NCBI GenBank assembly: GCA_022495005.1
Contig: JAGYXB010000800.1
Coordinates: forward strand, 99,103 to 163,102
Length of the DNA stretch: 64,000 bases
Source: Rhyacophila brunnea
Taxonomy: Eukaryota > Arthropoda > Insecta > Trichoptera > Rhyacophilidae
Reading direction: 5' to 3'
Shown here: positions 1 through 11,680 of the stretch, in pieces
How the letters are laid out: every line of letters starts with the position of its first letter
How positions within the stretch are numbered: position 1 is the first letter of the stretch
Notes under the pieces: model-generated
Database searches by the model: none
The model's input: only the letters and a program-made list of their open reading frames with translations
What the model was told of the DNA's origin: nothing
Position numbers and translations under genes: made by a program

Positions 1-36
1 TTGAGCGTAGGATACCGATATTAAAATATGAATTTC

Positions 37-109
37 GCCATCCGGCAGACCCGACACAAAGTGAGTGTCATTTTATTTTCTAGATGCTTCGTCCATATTA
101 ATGTCATTG
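37..109 (+). repeat. Dispersed repeat, copy 1 of 2 (partner at 63685-63758)
   Basis: A stretch of about 73 bases containing gccaTYCGGCAGACCCGA and gatgcttcgtccatatta recurs in the same orientation near the other end of the window, with a few substitutions and one small indel. It has no ORF. It is probably a fragment of an unidentified interspersed repeat. Bases 110-312 hold only AT-rich sequence and a TA/TTA-rich run. Confidence 0.7.
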
Positions 110-312
110 TTCAGATGACAACCACATCCATACGTTCTCTATTTATAAGCTACTCTAAGCTTGACCAGACGAACGGCGACTGATAGCATCCTAGTTTTAA
201 TACTTGCAGTATTTGATTATTTGTCTCTCTTTTTTCAATATTTCTTTTATTGTGTTAACTGTCAATATTATTATATATTATATATATTATTATATATATA
301 ATATGCATTGTA

Positions 313-525
313 TTGTTGATTAATTTAATAAAACGCATTTTTTTTTGTACTTATTCCACTTTTTTATTTTATAAATTTGTACCGGTTTCGTCCGTCTCAA
401 AAGGACACTTTTGTCATAGTTTAAAATGTCCCTTTGAGACGGACGAAACCGGTCCAAATTTATCAAATAAAAAAGTGGAATAAGTACCTACAAAAAAAAT
501 GTGTTTTATTAAATTAATCAATAAT
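313..525. mobile_element. Foldback MITE (long inverted repeat, short loop)
   Basis: The left arm (about 313-407) and right arm (about 425-525) are inverted copies, including gattaatttaataaaac at the outer ends and accggtttcgtccgtctc near the centre. Only about a dozen unpaired bases separate them, so the element folds into one long hairpin. The arms differ by a few substitutions and a small indel. No coding capacity. The superfamily is unknown because no clear target duplication was seen. Confidence 0.8.
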
Positions 526-1393
526 TTTCTCACTATGATAAATATAAGTAATATGATTGAACTATTGTGTATGGTAGAAATATTTAAAAGCAATAATTAA
601 ATTCCTTGTGAAAAGAAAAAAAAAATGATTCAATTTTTTTTTAAATTTCATTAAAAAATATCTATTACCTATTAATTTAAAGTTGAACATATTTTTAAGA
701 TGTTCTATTTAATTCTTGGAAGTCGTATTATTATTGAAAGCATTTTAAAATTTCATGGTAGGTTCATTATAATAATAATATTACAATGGTGCTCATTCGT
801 ATATCGTTACCCATATCTTCATGAATATTCAGAAGTCAGTTTTAATAGGCATTAATTATTAATGTTAGATATCTTTCGGAATTTTTAACAATACCACACT
901 CACTGGGGTAGCTGTCAGTTTTTTCGTCCATTTCATTTCTATAAATTTGTGAGTTGCCATTAAATAATTACGGGTTTAATAGGAAAGTGTGTTCTTATTG
1001 TCATGACTGTTTCACTGCTAACGAGCTTGGCACACATCACCCCCAAAAGGTGTGCTGTAATAATTAAAACATTTAATTATCTATGTCTAATAGGCTTCGA
1101 CTATTGCAGGATGCCTTTTTTGTATTTAACAACCCGCAATCGACGCCCTCGTCGTATAAAATTTTACTGCTTGTTTTCGTGATGCAAATTTAATATTAGA
1201 CCTTATTTCCAGTTGAATTATAGCGACATAAATATGAACAGACGTAACGAATCACTAATCTAATTTATTTATGGTGCACCAATAATAATAATCATGTTTT
1301 TTACAATTATACTAAAAACAAAGGAAGTGATTAAACGGAGTTTAATAATAAAGGTGTGGTATGGTAACTAGGTAGTTCCTCAATTGTGAATTA
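526..1393. other. AT-rich stretch, nothing recognised
   Basis: No ORF with protein-like composition, no inverted-repeat element and no RNA-gene motif was recognised here. It contains only homopolymer runs and short AT-rich words. Confidence 0.5.
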
Positions 1394-1401
1394 GTTATTA
1401 C

Positions 1402-2106
1402 TAGGCTTAGGATTTTTAGGAGCTAAAAATGAATATTAGGTACCTACCTAAAATATGTAGATATAATTGGAAAATATGTTATTAAAATTTCATAAATATG
1501 TGCTAAAAAACAAAATTAGGTGCTAAAATTTAAGTAAGTATTACAATAAATCATATATTATATTTCAACAGTTTAATTTATTATTTATTCACAGACAGAA
1601 AACGCTTTATTACAATAAATAATAAAATAAAGCTTCAAATTTTCGAAAGTGAATCTTGAACGATTTTATCTTAACAAATTTTTAAACATGAAAAAAGTTC
1701 TTTCCACTTATACAGGTGTCATTATTGCGTATGTAAATGAAACTATTTCTGAAGTAGAAAAAATTGGAACGTCTGAGGCATATCTGATGGATTTTCTAAA
1801 ACAGCTTTCTATATTAATATTCTGCAGCGTTTGAAGTCCAGTATTTTTATTTAAAACACAATTTAATTTTGTACTTATTTTTATACCAATTGGTCCAAGA
1901 ACATTGAAATTTCGTGTTTATGTGAAAATATGTGCTTAAACCTAGAATATGTAAAAATATGTAATTATCCAAAGATATTTAAAAATAGATGCTAACAAAT
2001 AGGGCCTAAATATTTCAAAATTGTCTGAAACAGATAGATATTTTTGGTATTTTGTTGTAGGGCCGCTCAAAAAAAAATATTTAAATACCTAAGAATCCTA
2101 AGCCTA
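1402..2106. mobile_element. Non-autonomous hAT-like element with 8-bp TSD
   Basis: The left end reads TAGGCTTAGGATT and the right end is its inverted complement. The element is flanked by a perfect 8-bp direct repeat, GTTATTAC (1394-1401 and 2107-2114). An 8-bp duplication and a TAGG terminus are typical of hAT transposons. The interior contains several copies of the word aatatgt(g/a), possibly subterminal transposase sites. A 61-codon ORF (1649-1834, +) is the only open stretch; I do not recognise its product, and the 705-bp element cannot encode a full transposase. Confidence 0.82.
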
Positions 2107-2114
2107 GTTATTAC

Positions 2115-3087
2115 TTATGCTTTTTAAAATATTATACCTTTATCTAACATGAACTGATAGATTGACGTCATCAAATATCTTGTACTTCAGAAAGCCTCGA
2201 ACATTTTGGGGAATGTAACTGATAAAAAGGGTTGAGTGAAAACACCGACCAATATATTGGATTGACCTAGTGTAGGAAATCATTGGGGAACCGATAGAGT
2301 CCATCACAAAGCTTGCAAAAGATAGAAAAAGTTGGTTGATACAGAGTGTTGAAACACTTATACCCAATGACATTAATGTCATTGCTTATACCGGAGTGAT
2401 TACGATCTTAAGTTTTGAGAGAGATGACAAGGAAAAGAATTAAACTTTATCTATTATTAAATACACACTGAATGTTGATATATTTTGTGATGATTTAATT
2501 TACTATTTTAAATTTCGCTAACCCATTCATTAAGTCTTTACTATCAGTAGCAGCAATTTCATATACTATAATAATATATAAACACTAAACACAATACTAA
2601 TTTTACGAAAATAAACGCAAATCGTTTAGATTTGTAAACAGTTTAACATAAATTAAAAAATCCACATATGTACGATGCAGGTAACATCCACGAAGTAAAT
2701 TTGAGAAATAGAATAAATAAACCAAGAAACATTTAGTTAAGACGTTTCAGCCATTTACTTACACCTAAGCTGTCTTCTTTTTATAGAAAGTAAACCATTG
2801 CGCACTACCAGAAAATGCTATTCTGGAGACCCAGAGGGAGATCCAGATGGAATCACCGGATAATAAATAACCATTTTTGCTGCCTTACGCAATCGTACAG
2901 AAAAATAACAAATCCGTTTATTTAAATAAATTTAGAGGACGTAAAATATTAAATAGAAAAGAGTTAGTGAGAGAGTAGAGAGTAAAAAGTAGAGCTACAG
3001 TAAATTATACTAGATTTATTTTTGACCGATTTTACCAATGTTAATTGCATAATATAAAAAAATAATAATAACTATAGAAAAAATGCC
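2115..3087. other. AT-rich stretch, nothing recognised
   Basis: An 80-codon minus-strand ORF (2140-2382) has no recognisable domain and is probably chance. Nothing else was identified. Confidence 0.4.
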
Positions 3088-3168
3088 AATCCCGGGACCA
3101 ATCCCAGGATCCCGGGATCGTCGAATTGTAATCCCGGGATCAAAATTTTGACTCGGGATTGGATTCCC
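3088..3168. repeat. Cluster of aatcccgggat words
   Basis: About 80 bases contain at least five variants of the near-palindromic word (A)ATCCCGGGAT(T), on both strands, in otherwise AT-rich DNA. It looks like a degenerate minisatellite or the subterminal region of a decayed transposon. No coding signal. Origin uncertain. Confidence 0.6.
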
Positions 3169-4277
3169 TAGTCGTGATCAATTTAACTCTACGTCTCATA
3201 TTTTTTTTTGATTCCACTCATTTCTGACGAAATTGATTAATTTGTCCAGCAGGTTTTTCAAAATATTATGGAATGTTTTAGTATTAAGATCATGATGTAC
3301 ATAAAGTTTAGACTTTGACATAAAACCAGGTTAAAAGATTTCCGTAGCATATCTTTACTTACAATTTTAATTAACATTGCGATACTTGTAATCGCTTTAG
3401 AATTTACAGTAATTTTACACAGTACCTTCAAGTAAAATAATCGATTTATGGCGAGACATGCTTCCTGATCGATGCACTGAATGCGTAACTGCACTCGCGT
3501 AAAATTGCAAAGCAGAAACTGCATCTGTATATCAGTGATAATCTGTGTATCAGAAACTGCACAGGAGCAAGTTTTTATCGGACTAATGCAATTTGCTAGC
3601 AGGTTGATGTCTACAACACCGGCTGATCATCGCTTTTTAGCTTTTACCAGTCATTCTAATTTATTGTATTATTTAACGCAAAAAAATCAAATTATTACAT
3701 TAGTAGTGTTAGGTACTTTCTACTATCATCAATTATTACATACTTATTTTATATTATTGCAGCGTAGGTAATAGTTTTTGGCCAATGTGATATATATGCT
3801 GCAGTGTATGAAGAAATTGCTGTCAACCAGGAGTTATAATACCTATGTAGACTATAACAAAAGGATAATTAACACATAAAATAGATACCTAAACTCGTTA
3901 ACACTTTCATTGATAATGCTTTTGATAAACTAAATAAAAATACTGGTTTCGCCCATTAAGAAACAAGTGATAAATAAATCGAAGAGACGATACCTTGAAT
4001 CAGATTTAATAAATGATACAATACATTAAATTTATAATTTTGAATATTGGTATGCTTCAAATAAAACATAGTGACCACTTTTGTTCTGACAAAGTTATGA
4101 AAGACTGCGGTAGGCATATGAAAATTGTTCCTATATTACTATAGATATATACCACCATAAATTGCCAGGTGTTCGAATTTAGAACTAAACTCACCATAGT
4201 ACAAAAAGTATTGTATGATAATATGTCAAATGTTAGCATGTGACGCTTTATCTCAGTTTAGAACTTGTATATTAAAC
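3169..4277. other. AT-rich stretch, no supported gene
   Basis: Short ORFs (96 codons at 3481-3771 +, 60 at 4057-4239 -) lack recognisable motifs and overlap other open frames, so they are treated as chance. Confidence 0.4.
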
Positions 4278-4718
4278 AACGTTTTTCTTAGCTCGTATTC
4301 TTATTTGTCCGGTACAAATCTTGCAATCGATTTTCAACTAACTTCCCGACTAGCTAAACATTTGAAACTTTTAGAATATATGAGAACACGATGCCAATGC
4401 ATTTTTAAAATACTTTTAGCCATCTTTAAGTAGAATTGATTTCATTTTCAGTTAATTCTGTTTTGTATGAAAAGTTATTTCGGATGAAATCCGTAAAAAG
4501 TAAAACTATTAGTGGTTGCTAAGTGGGTCCTAGCAACTAAATTATTAATAATAATATATATACGTGCATTACTATGGAAATCAATATGACATTTCAGTAT
4601 TATTTCTATCAAGTATAATTTTTTTTGATCGTTTAAGCTAGTCAAGTCAAGTTTATATGATTCAACAGAAAATTTAAAAACGTTATATATAAAAAGTTCT
4701 TTTTATCTTGTTATTATT
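4278..4718 (+). repeat. 480-bp dispersed repeat, copy 1 of 4 (5'-truncated)
   Basis: This block matches 14995-15477 (+), 41161-41648 (-) and 56119-56603 (+). Shared landmarks in order are gctcgtattcttRtttgtcc, cttcccgactagct, aaacttttagaatatat, gccaatgcatt, aagttatttcgga, a gttgctaRg...cctagcaac stem, gacatttcagtatt, aagtttatatgattcaac and the end ttctttttatcttgt. This copy lacks the attttaccac start seen in the others. Confidence 0.85.
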
Positions 4719-5240
4719 TAAAATTAATCTGCAAGTGGAAAAAGAATGTGGGAAATATTCTTTAACTCATATGCAAAACGATATGAATATAATATATTCT
4801 TATATCTTTATAAATACTTGGCATATTGTCCAATATACTAAGGAATTTCAATACTTATATGCAAGTATCGCATGGCGGGAGGCGTGAGATTTGGCGATGG
4901 ACCGAGGGAAGTGGGTTCACCCTGTACTTACCGTATGCCTTAATACTGGGGCGTGACAGGGTGAAGAGTTGTAGTATATAGGTACAGATGGCTTACAGCT
5001 CGATACGATTAGTATTATGTAACCTAACAACACGATTATAAGTGTTTAGATGTCAGGCTTATCTTATTCTAGTGGGTCCTTGGTCGGAACCCCGAGTCTA
5101 GAAAATTCATTTTCAAATCCAGAGTAGAGCAAGTGGCTAACATCAATTTCTCGTAAAAAACTAAAATCTGTTAGTACAACTTGCATACTGTGGGGGCTTA
5201 CATGATTTATAAAAAAATATTAATTTAATACTGATTAATC
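4719..5240. other. Nothing recognised
   Basis: A slightly GC-richer patch near 4870-4980 (ggcgggaggcgtgag) has no sustained ORF. Otherwise AT-rich filler. Confidence 0.4.
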
Positions 5241-5244
5241 ATAT

Positions 5245-5786
5245 GAGGCGTCTAATTCCAAAAAGCGATAAGTCCACATTTGGTCAAAATCGAGAAAAAA
5301 ATACGCAAGTATCTTTGTATAATTTTACACAATATGTATTGATCTATAAATTCCAAAACGCGACATAGCCCTACGGAAAAAAATATTATAAGTCTCGATT
5401 TATTACAAAAAGCGCCAAGTCCGTGTTTCATAATATTTAAAGTTTGGTGGATTTCGAACCAATAAGGGAACGTTCAATATTGAAAAGGGCGTCTCCCATG
5501 CTGTACATCTGGTAAACTCATGACAGTGCCACGGAAATATGTGCCTTATGCGGAATAAATTTAAAAGTGAGGTACAAATAGCGCCAATTTTATTTTGCCT
5601 ATATTTATTACATTTAAGAGTTTATCGGCTGAAAGAAATTGCCATTTGGTTCTAATTTCGATATAGAATACAACGGGAAAATAATCTCATGTTAATACAA
5701 TTAATAATTGAAGCTTAAAACATAAAAACGTTGTTTCCCGAAAATATTGAATTGTGGACTTGTCGCTTTTTGTAATTAGACGCCTC
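5245..5786. mobile_element. Family A terminal-inverted-repeat element, copy 1
   Basis: The ends are inverted copies over about 33 bases (GAGGCGTCTAATT followed by aaaaagcgaYaagtccac). The flanks are ATAT on both sides (5241-5244, 5787-5790), suggesting a 4-bp target duplication. An extra internal copy of the end motif, attacaaaaagcgccaagtcc, lies at 5402-5422 in the same orientation as the left end. There is no transposase ORF, so it is non-autonomous. A second copy lies at 32215-32792. The superfamily is unassigned; 4-bp duplications occur in Sola-type elements, but that is only a suggestion. Confidence 0.85.
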
Positions 5787-5790
5787 ATAT

Positions 5791-6447
5791 ATAATTTTTA
5801 TCAATGTATGACGACCATAATATTAGTGTAATATTATACTTACTATAAATTAATAAATTGAGTTTGCGTTTTAAAATAATATTTATAAGTAACAATTAAA
5901 TATTATATAGATATCTAATTTTAGATTTGGATATTGATGTTTTTTAAGTTTAAAATTATAAACTGGTTTTAAATTATAAAACATGAAATTTGGTTAATTA
6001 ATTTATAAGTTCATTTATTTAATGATTCTATTAGTTGTAAAGGCGCTTATGGAGCAATTTTTATGACTCGGCATAAGTGTATACAATTAGGTGTAAGTAC
6101 ATTGTTTTGTACGCTTTTTTATTGAGACATTGGCTACAAATTAGTGGGTGAGAATTTCCGTTCAAGTCATCAATCTCGCAGCAACATAAATAACACCAAA
6201 CGTTTGAAATTGAACGTTAAAAAAATTCTCTCATGTTCACATTAGCCGTGTTATACAACCCCTTGGAGAAGTAATAAAGCCGTTTGTGAATAAAAGTGTG
6301 TAATAATAACACTCCTTGTGATCATAAACATATCATACGTCAGGTGAATTATAGAGAACAGGTCGCGCGGCAAACTGTTTAAATACAGGAAATTTTTAAT
6401 ACACTGGGTGATTAGAAACCAACTTACATAAGTGATAGCCTATAGCA
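5791..6447. other. AT-rich stretch, nothing recognised
   Basis: No protein-like ORF, repeat partner or RNA motif identified. Confidence 0.4.
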
Positions 6448-6953
6448 TATCGTCTGTGATTTTCTACAAACACGTATCTCAAAAAACACAACTTTTCAGG
6501 AGAGGCAAATAACAACTTTATTGTCTCAGTTATTAATTTAGAAATAAATTTTCTTCTATGAAATATCCATTTAGTATAGTTACATATATTTTCATGAAAA
6601 AAATATTAAGTTACTCCAATTTATCGCACTATACTTTCGACCCATCAGTCATATTGTCGTAGATACGAGAATGCGTTGCAACTTTACTGTGAATATTACT
6701 TACGAGAAAGAGCTTCAGTACAATCATCTGTCAGAGTTCAGTATTCTGTATACTTACAAACACAAGATACAAGTTTATAATATTTATAAAAGTCTTTTAT
6801 TGTGATACGAGTTTTTATTATTGCTTAAATAAGTATGTTTTGAGATACGTGTTAGTGGAATATGTGCGTATTCAAATTCTGAATTCATAACATCAAACAA
6901 CTTAAAACTGACAAAAAATGATTTTCGTGTTTGTAGAAAATTAGCAACGATAT
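6448..6953. mobile_element. Probable inverted-repeat MITE
   Basis: Left atatcgt...tttctacaaacacg (6448-6474) is mirrored by cgtgtttgtagaaa...acgatat (6926-6953). A second inverted pair, cacgtatctcaaaa on the left and its complement at about 6839-6854, lies inside. The ends carry mismatches and no target duplication was found, so boundaries are approximate. No coding capacity. Confidence 0.55.
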
Positions 6954-7615
6954 TACTTATATTATGTCTAATCTATACCTACTTATATATTTTTTTAAAC
7001 TAGCTCTATAATCCAACACTTTTTCACTGAGAATTAGCCAATTGCTCAATTCATTGGCTCCAAGTTTTGGCTTTAAGGTAAACACATTTTTATTTTATAT
7101 GAAAATCGATGTTTTATTAAATACACAATGATTACACTATCATGAATTGTTAAAAAATCTCGCTGGTACCTATACCTGATTACTATATAATGATAAATAC
7201 ATTTTAATAATAAAATAACCATACCATTATCTAATCTCTCAAATAATTGTACGAGCGTAGAAAATTAATAGTTCTTTCAAAATGTAATGTTTTTGGTACG
7301 CGTTTATTGATAATAATTGAAAACACTGTAAAATGTATAACACTGTATTATACTGTTGCAAGATGCCTCTACCATATTACATAGTATATAATATAATAAA
7401 GTGTCACTGCTCTTCGCCTGAATGATTGTTTTATATTCATAGATAACGATTGCTTCTATGGCCAATTGGCAATTATATAATTTTTTTCAACCTAAATTTT
7501 AAAAACTAATGATGGACTGTCATATTATTATTTTAAAGTTTTGTAATTTTTCACTCAGTTCACATCTGTAGAAAAATAGAGTCCAAACAAGTGATATTGA
7601 TTTTTTTAATTGCCC

Positions 7616-7679
7616 TTTAAAACACATGCTAAAAGAACAATGTTTTCTTTAAAACACAGGCTAAAAGAGCAATGTTTTC
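7616..7679 (+). repeat. Two-copy tandem repeat, 32-bp unit
   Basis: The unit begins tttaaaacaca and ends caatgttttc, and occurs twice head to tail with two substitutions. Most simply a local replication-slippage duplication. Confidence 0.85.
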
Positions 7680-8402
7680 TGGCGTCACATAGCAATAGTT
7701 ATTTGATTTGTTAATAGTAATTAATTTAATTTAAAATTTAAAAAGACAGTCGGCTCAAATATACTACATATTTACAATTTATTTATAATTATTATAATAA
7801 TGTACCTAGAGTAATTTGGTAGCCACATACATATGTTTAATACTTTGGACGCGGAAGACGCACACGGTGCGTAATGACCAGGCGGCCGATCGATGTAATT
7901 AACGTGCATTTTAAAGGGGGCAATTAAAATCTCATTATCTATTCAGCAGCGAAAGCGTTAAACTATTTTTTATCATTACGGTTATTTTTTGAAACATTTC
8001 TAAATCCATAATAATTTTAACACTCGTTTTAGAACACCGTGTAATTATTATTGGAAGCATGTTCACGCCTGCGCAGCTTTTGGTCATACCAGCAATTAAT
8101 AAAACATCAACTGTTGTGTCTTTATTGCAGTCTACATTGTTTTGAATTATTTATTCCTAACTGCCAAAATTTTAGAATTAAATTGTAAATTTTGACTATT
8201 AGGTTAGTATACACCTTGAAAATTCACAACATGTACTACGTAGGTAAGTACCAGGAACCTATATACTATTCAAGGATATAATTTAATCTATTGACAGCTT
8301 TAAATATTCTTGAATAAATGTTTCAGAGTATTTTCTTAATATAAGTTGTTTTGTATTGCCAGTGATTATAAATTTCCTTAGTTTTTCAGTGTGGAGTTTT
8401 GA

Positions 8403-8403
<1 letters not shown>

Positions 8404-8437
<34 letters not shown>

Positions 8438-8464
8438 ATATTGATATATATATATATATATATA
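8404..8464. repeat. (AT)n microsatellite, interrupted
   Basis: Two uninterrupted AT tracts of about 30 and 22 bases are separated by acacaatattg. The minus-strand ORFs across it, rich in YIYI, are artefacts of the repeat. Confidence 0.95.
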
Positions 8465-11058
8465 ACAATATACAACCAATATGAAACTATCCATAATTGA
8501 TTCGGATCCATTTACAAAATAGTATATTATTAATTTAATATAGCGTAAGCTTTCTAATGACATGCAATGAAGCTAGTTTGAGAATAATAATCTTCAATTT
8601 TATTACCATTTCCAAATGAGTAAGATGAACTTTCCTCCAGATCAGATAATGAAATCTTTTTGGAATTAAAAATCACGAACGTAGATACTAATTATTAAAT
8701 TATTATTAAACTTTGACCGTTGGCAAACTGGCGATCACGAATTGAAAATATACGGCGTGGCTTTTATCACCTGCAAAAGAAAGCTTTCGATATTAAGTGG
8801 GGACCAATATTGTGTTATATTTTAATAGCCACATCAGTTCAGGTTGAATAATAATAAAATATAGGTATTTAAATATTCTAATATTGTAGGTATAGTATGC
8901 ATGATATAAGTGAATAGTGTATGTTAAACGATTCATAGACAAAGACAGCGGTAGGACTCTAATACAATATTGGACAGTAGTTTTACATGTTTCAAAAATA
9001 ATATAATGCTATTATGTTGATAATATACACTACGTAAGACGACATACGAAATAGATGACATTTTGAAAGCTTATAAACAATAAAAAAAATGTATAATATA
9101 CAATGTTTTAATTAAATAAACACACATGACATAAACTCGAAATCAAGTCGTTAGCGAGTTTGAAACACACTAAATAAGCCCACATATTGCGAATTTTTGA
9201 TGCTCCTTCAATACTATCAATGCGTAAGGAATTATAAATATTTCTGTCAAAAATTTTAGACGCAATGATTACAGTCGAAAATACAAGTTACATAGACAAA
9301 CGTATATCTACGTACATCTATCAATCTATAAATTTTATCACTAGGTACTGAAGATGAAACATCATTCAAATTGTAGTCCCGTAAATATATTTGTCCTAGA
9401 ACTTTTATCAGTTGCCTACCTGCCACAGTTTCCCTTTCTTTGACAGGCATCCTTTTCAATTAAAATACACTACACATAATTTTAATACGAAAAACAGTTT
9501 GACTTGCTCCATTTGTCGCACTAATTATACCATAATATTACGGTTAATAAATTCTCGTAATTAAATTATTTTTTTATGAGTTAAGGTAAACGTTAATTGA
9601 TCATCTACTCCAGAATCTTGGCTTCTGGTGCGTTATCATTTGATAACGCAAATTCAATCAGCCACCATATAGATCAATCACTCACCATTTTAAATCAGAT
9701 ATTAATATATACGTATTAAATGCATCAATCAAACTGTATTATATTCTATTGACCAAAGGAATTCAGTAGCAAGTTATCGATCAACCCATCACGCACCGAT
9801 TTTGTATGTGATAACAATCACATAGGTACATACCAATTGGCAGTATAGATATCATTACAGGGATTTTAAACATCGTGAGTAGGTAGGTACTTTGGTACCT
9901 AGTACCATTTACTTTTTTAACCCGTACCCGCTCCAGGATATAAAATGATAATACAATGTACCTAATGCCATTTTCTTTGATGCAGCGGTACATATTAAAT
10001 TTATTCTCTTGCAATGATAGACATGCAGTGCGCATATCGCTCATTTAGAGTCATCACATGAGAAAGTAGTCAGTTAGGACATTAACACACTGCTTTTGTG
10101 ACGATATAAAAAAACTAACTAAAACGGTTAAAATTGATATAAGAAACTTTAATTTTCGTGAAACTTGGTTACTTAGGTACTTACTTAAACCGGCGCTAAA
10201 AACTATTTAATACATTGGCCGACTGCATAACCGTACTCCAGATATCTCTATCCTGAATTTTCTCATCGTCACACTCATCGTCATATTTTATACCCTACTT
10301 CTACAAGAAGAAACTCAAAATGTCCAGGTATTGAGTTAATAATGAAAGGCCTTTTCTTTATTATTTAAAAAATAATCAAAAATTTCTTTAACGGATCATA
10401 AAATCGAATAAACCTTTCTGAGACTAATAATTATTATACACAGGAATGTCTGGATTGATTATCTATTAAACTGTTAAATGTCGTTGTACATTGCTAACTT
10501 CATTTGAACTAAATAAAAAATAAACACATTTACTTAAAAAATCAAGTCTTTAATATTGAAATTAGAATTTGTGCAAGATTTTCAAACGCCATTATCTTAG
10601 AACAAAGTATTTTGAGCTGTTTCCCTATAGACAGTATCAAATGACATTATTATTGTCATCACATTTTTGTAACCTGTCGTATTATAGAAAACATATTTTT
10701 GATTTGCCATTAATTATCGCAAATTAATCTTTAGTATATAATTATAATTTAGTTAAGATCTAGAAGGCATTGATTGCCATATTTTATCAATCGGCAAGTA
10801 GGTATGTCTTTTCTATCTGAAGTATTCAATTATCTATTTTAATCTAGTAACTAGACTCTCTTAAAACCAATAAATTGCACTTAGGTACAACAATTTATAA
10901 CTGGGATAAGTATATTAATTGTCTTCTTTTATCGACCCAAATAACCATGAAAATAATTTTATTAATTTTTTAGTCATTAACAAACGATTAAAATTGTGAA
11001 AATAGAAAAACTTACTACAAACTTATTAATTAACCATGGAATCCATAATCTTCATCCA

Positions 11059-11127
11059 CGGTAACCGAGTTGGTAGAGTACATAGGCGTAGTGAAACCGT
11101 AAGTCATTGATTCAATCCTATAGCTGA
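11059..11127 (+). repeat. tRNA-like sequence (SINE head or decayed tRNA)
   Basis: An A-box-like agttggtagag (11068-11078) is followed about 30 bases later by a B-box-like tgattcaatcc (11108-11118), as in the internal promoter of a tRNA or tRNA-derived SINE. The outer segments do not pair as a convincing acceptor stem, and the B box departs from the GGTTCGAATCC consensus. A decayed SINE or pseudo-tRNA is more likely than a working tRNA gene. Confidence 0.5.
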
Positions 11128-11540
11128 GAGAATATATATATTGCTTTTTTTTCAATAGGTCCTTGATTCAGTGCAAGGACAAAATATTCTATAATATGTA
11201 CAGCTTTGAAGTCAAAACTACATCAAAGTCACACAAAGTCGCATCATTTAAATATTATATATTATTTACCTATATTAGTTTGTCGGTATCCAATCAAACG
11301 AACCTTTTTTTTTTAAAGATAAATAATAAATTACTTACCGAAATCATCCTAAATCTACATCGAACCGCGGTGTTAGTTACAGCGGAAATCATGTCAGTGC
11401 TTTTACCCAGCTTTTGTATTAGTAGACTCCGTTTGATCGAATGATACTGGCGGCAGTTCAGAAACTCGATCAAAAGAAATATGGTGGAATTTTGAGCATG
11501 AGATCGGATACAACAATGGTGCAAACGCGATATTTAACTG

Positions 11541-11680
11541 TGTGCAGCTTCTTTTCGGGACAAGAGAGTCTTGTACTGAAATATTTTCATTCTGACACGT
11601 TTATAACGTCTTGAAAGACGGCCGTGCACAAATCGCGGCTGCATATACATGGTGGGTGGAGATACGGTAACTTAAATCAT
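11541..11680 (+). repeat. Dispersed repeat, copy 1 of 2 (partner at 31832-31955)
   Basis: Shared landmarks: tgtgcagctt, ttttcggga, ttttcattctgacac, ccgtgca, gggtggagat and the end taactYaaatcat. The copies have several indels relative to each other. The element type is unknown. Minus-strand and plus-strand ORFs just upstream (11163-11524) have no recognised function. Confidence 0.75.

Larger units (their letters stand above)
6954..11055. other. Long AT-rich stretch without a supported gene
   Basis: It holds a 32-bp tandem duplication and an AT microsatellite (listed separately). Small ORFs such as 9256-9459 and 9781-10044 (-) have no recognisable motif. No inverted-repeat element or LINE fragment was recognised in the remainder. 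Confidence 0.4.

Noticed and set aside
1649..1834. 61-codon ORF as an independent gene
   Set aside because: It lies entirely inside a hAT-like element; at most a transposase remnant.
8283..8563. Minus-strand ORFs rich in YIYIYI
   Set aside because: Translation of an AT microsatellite.
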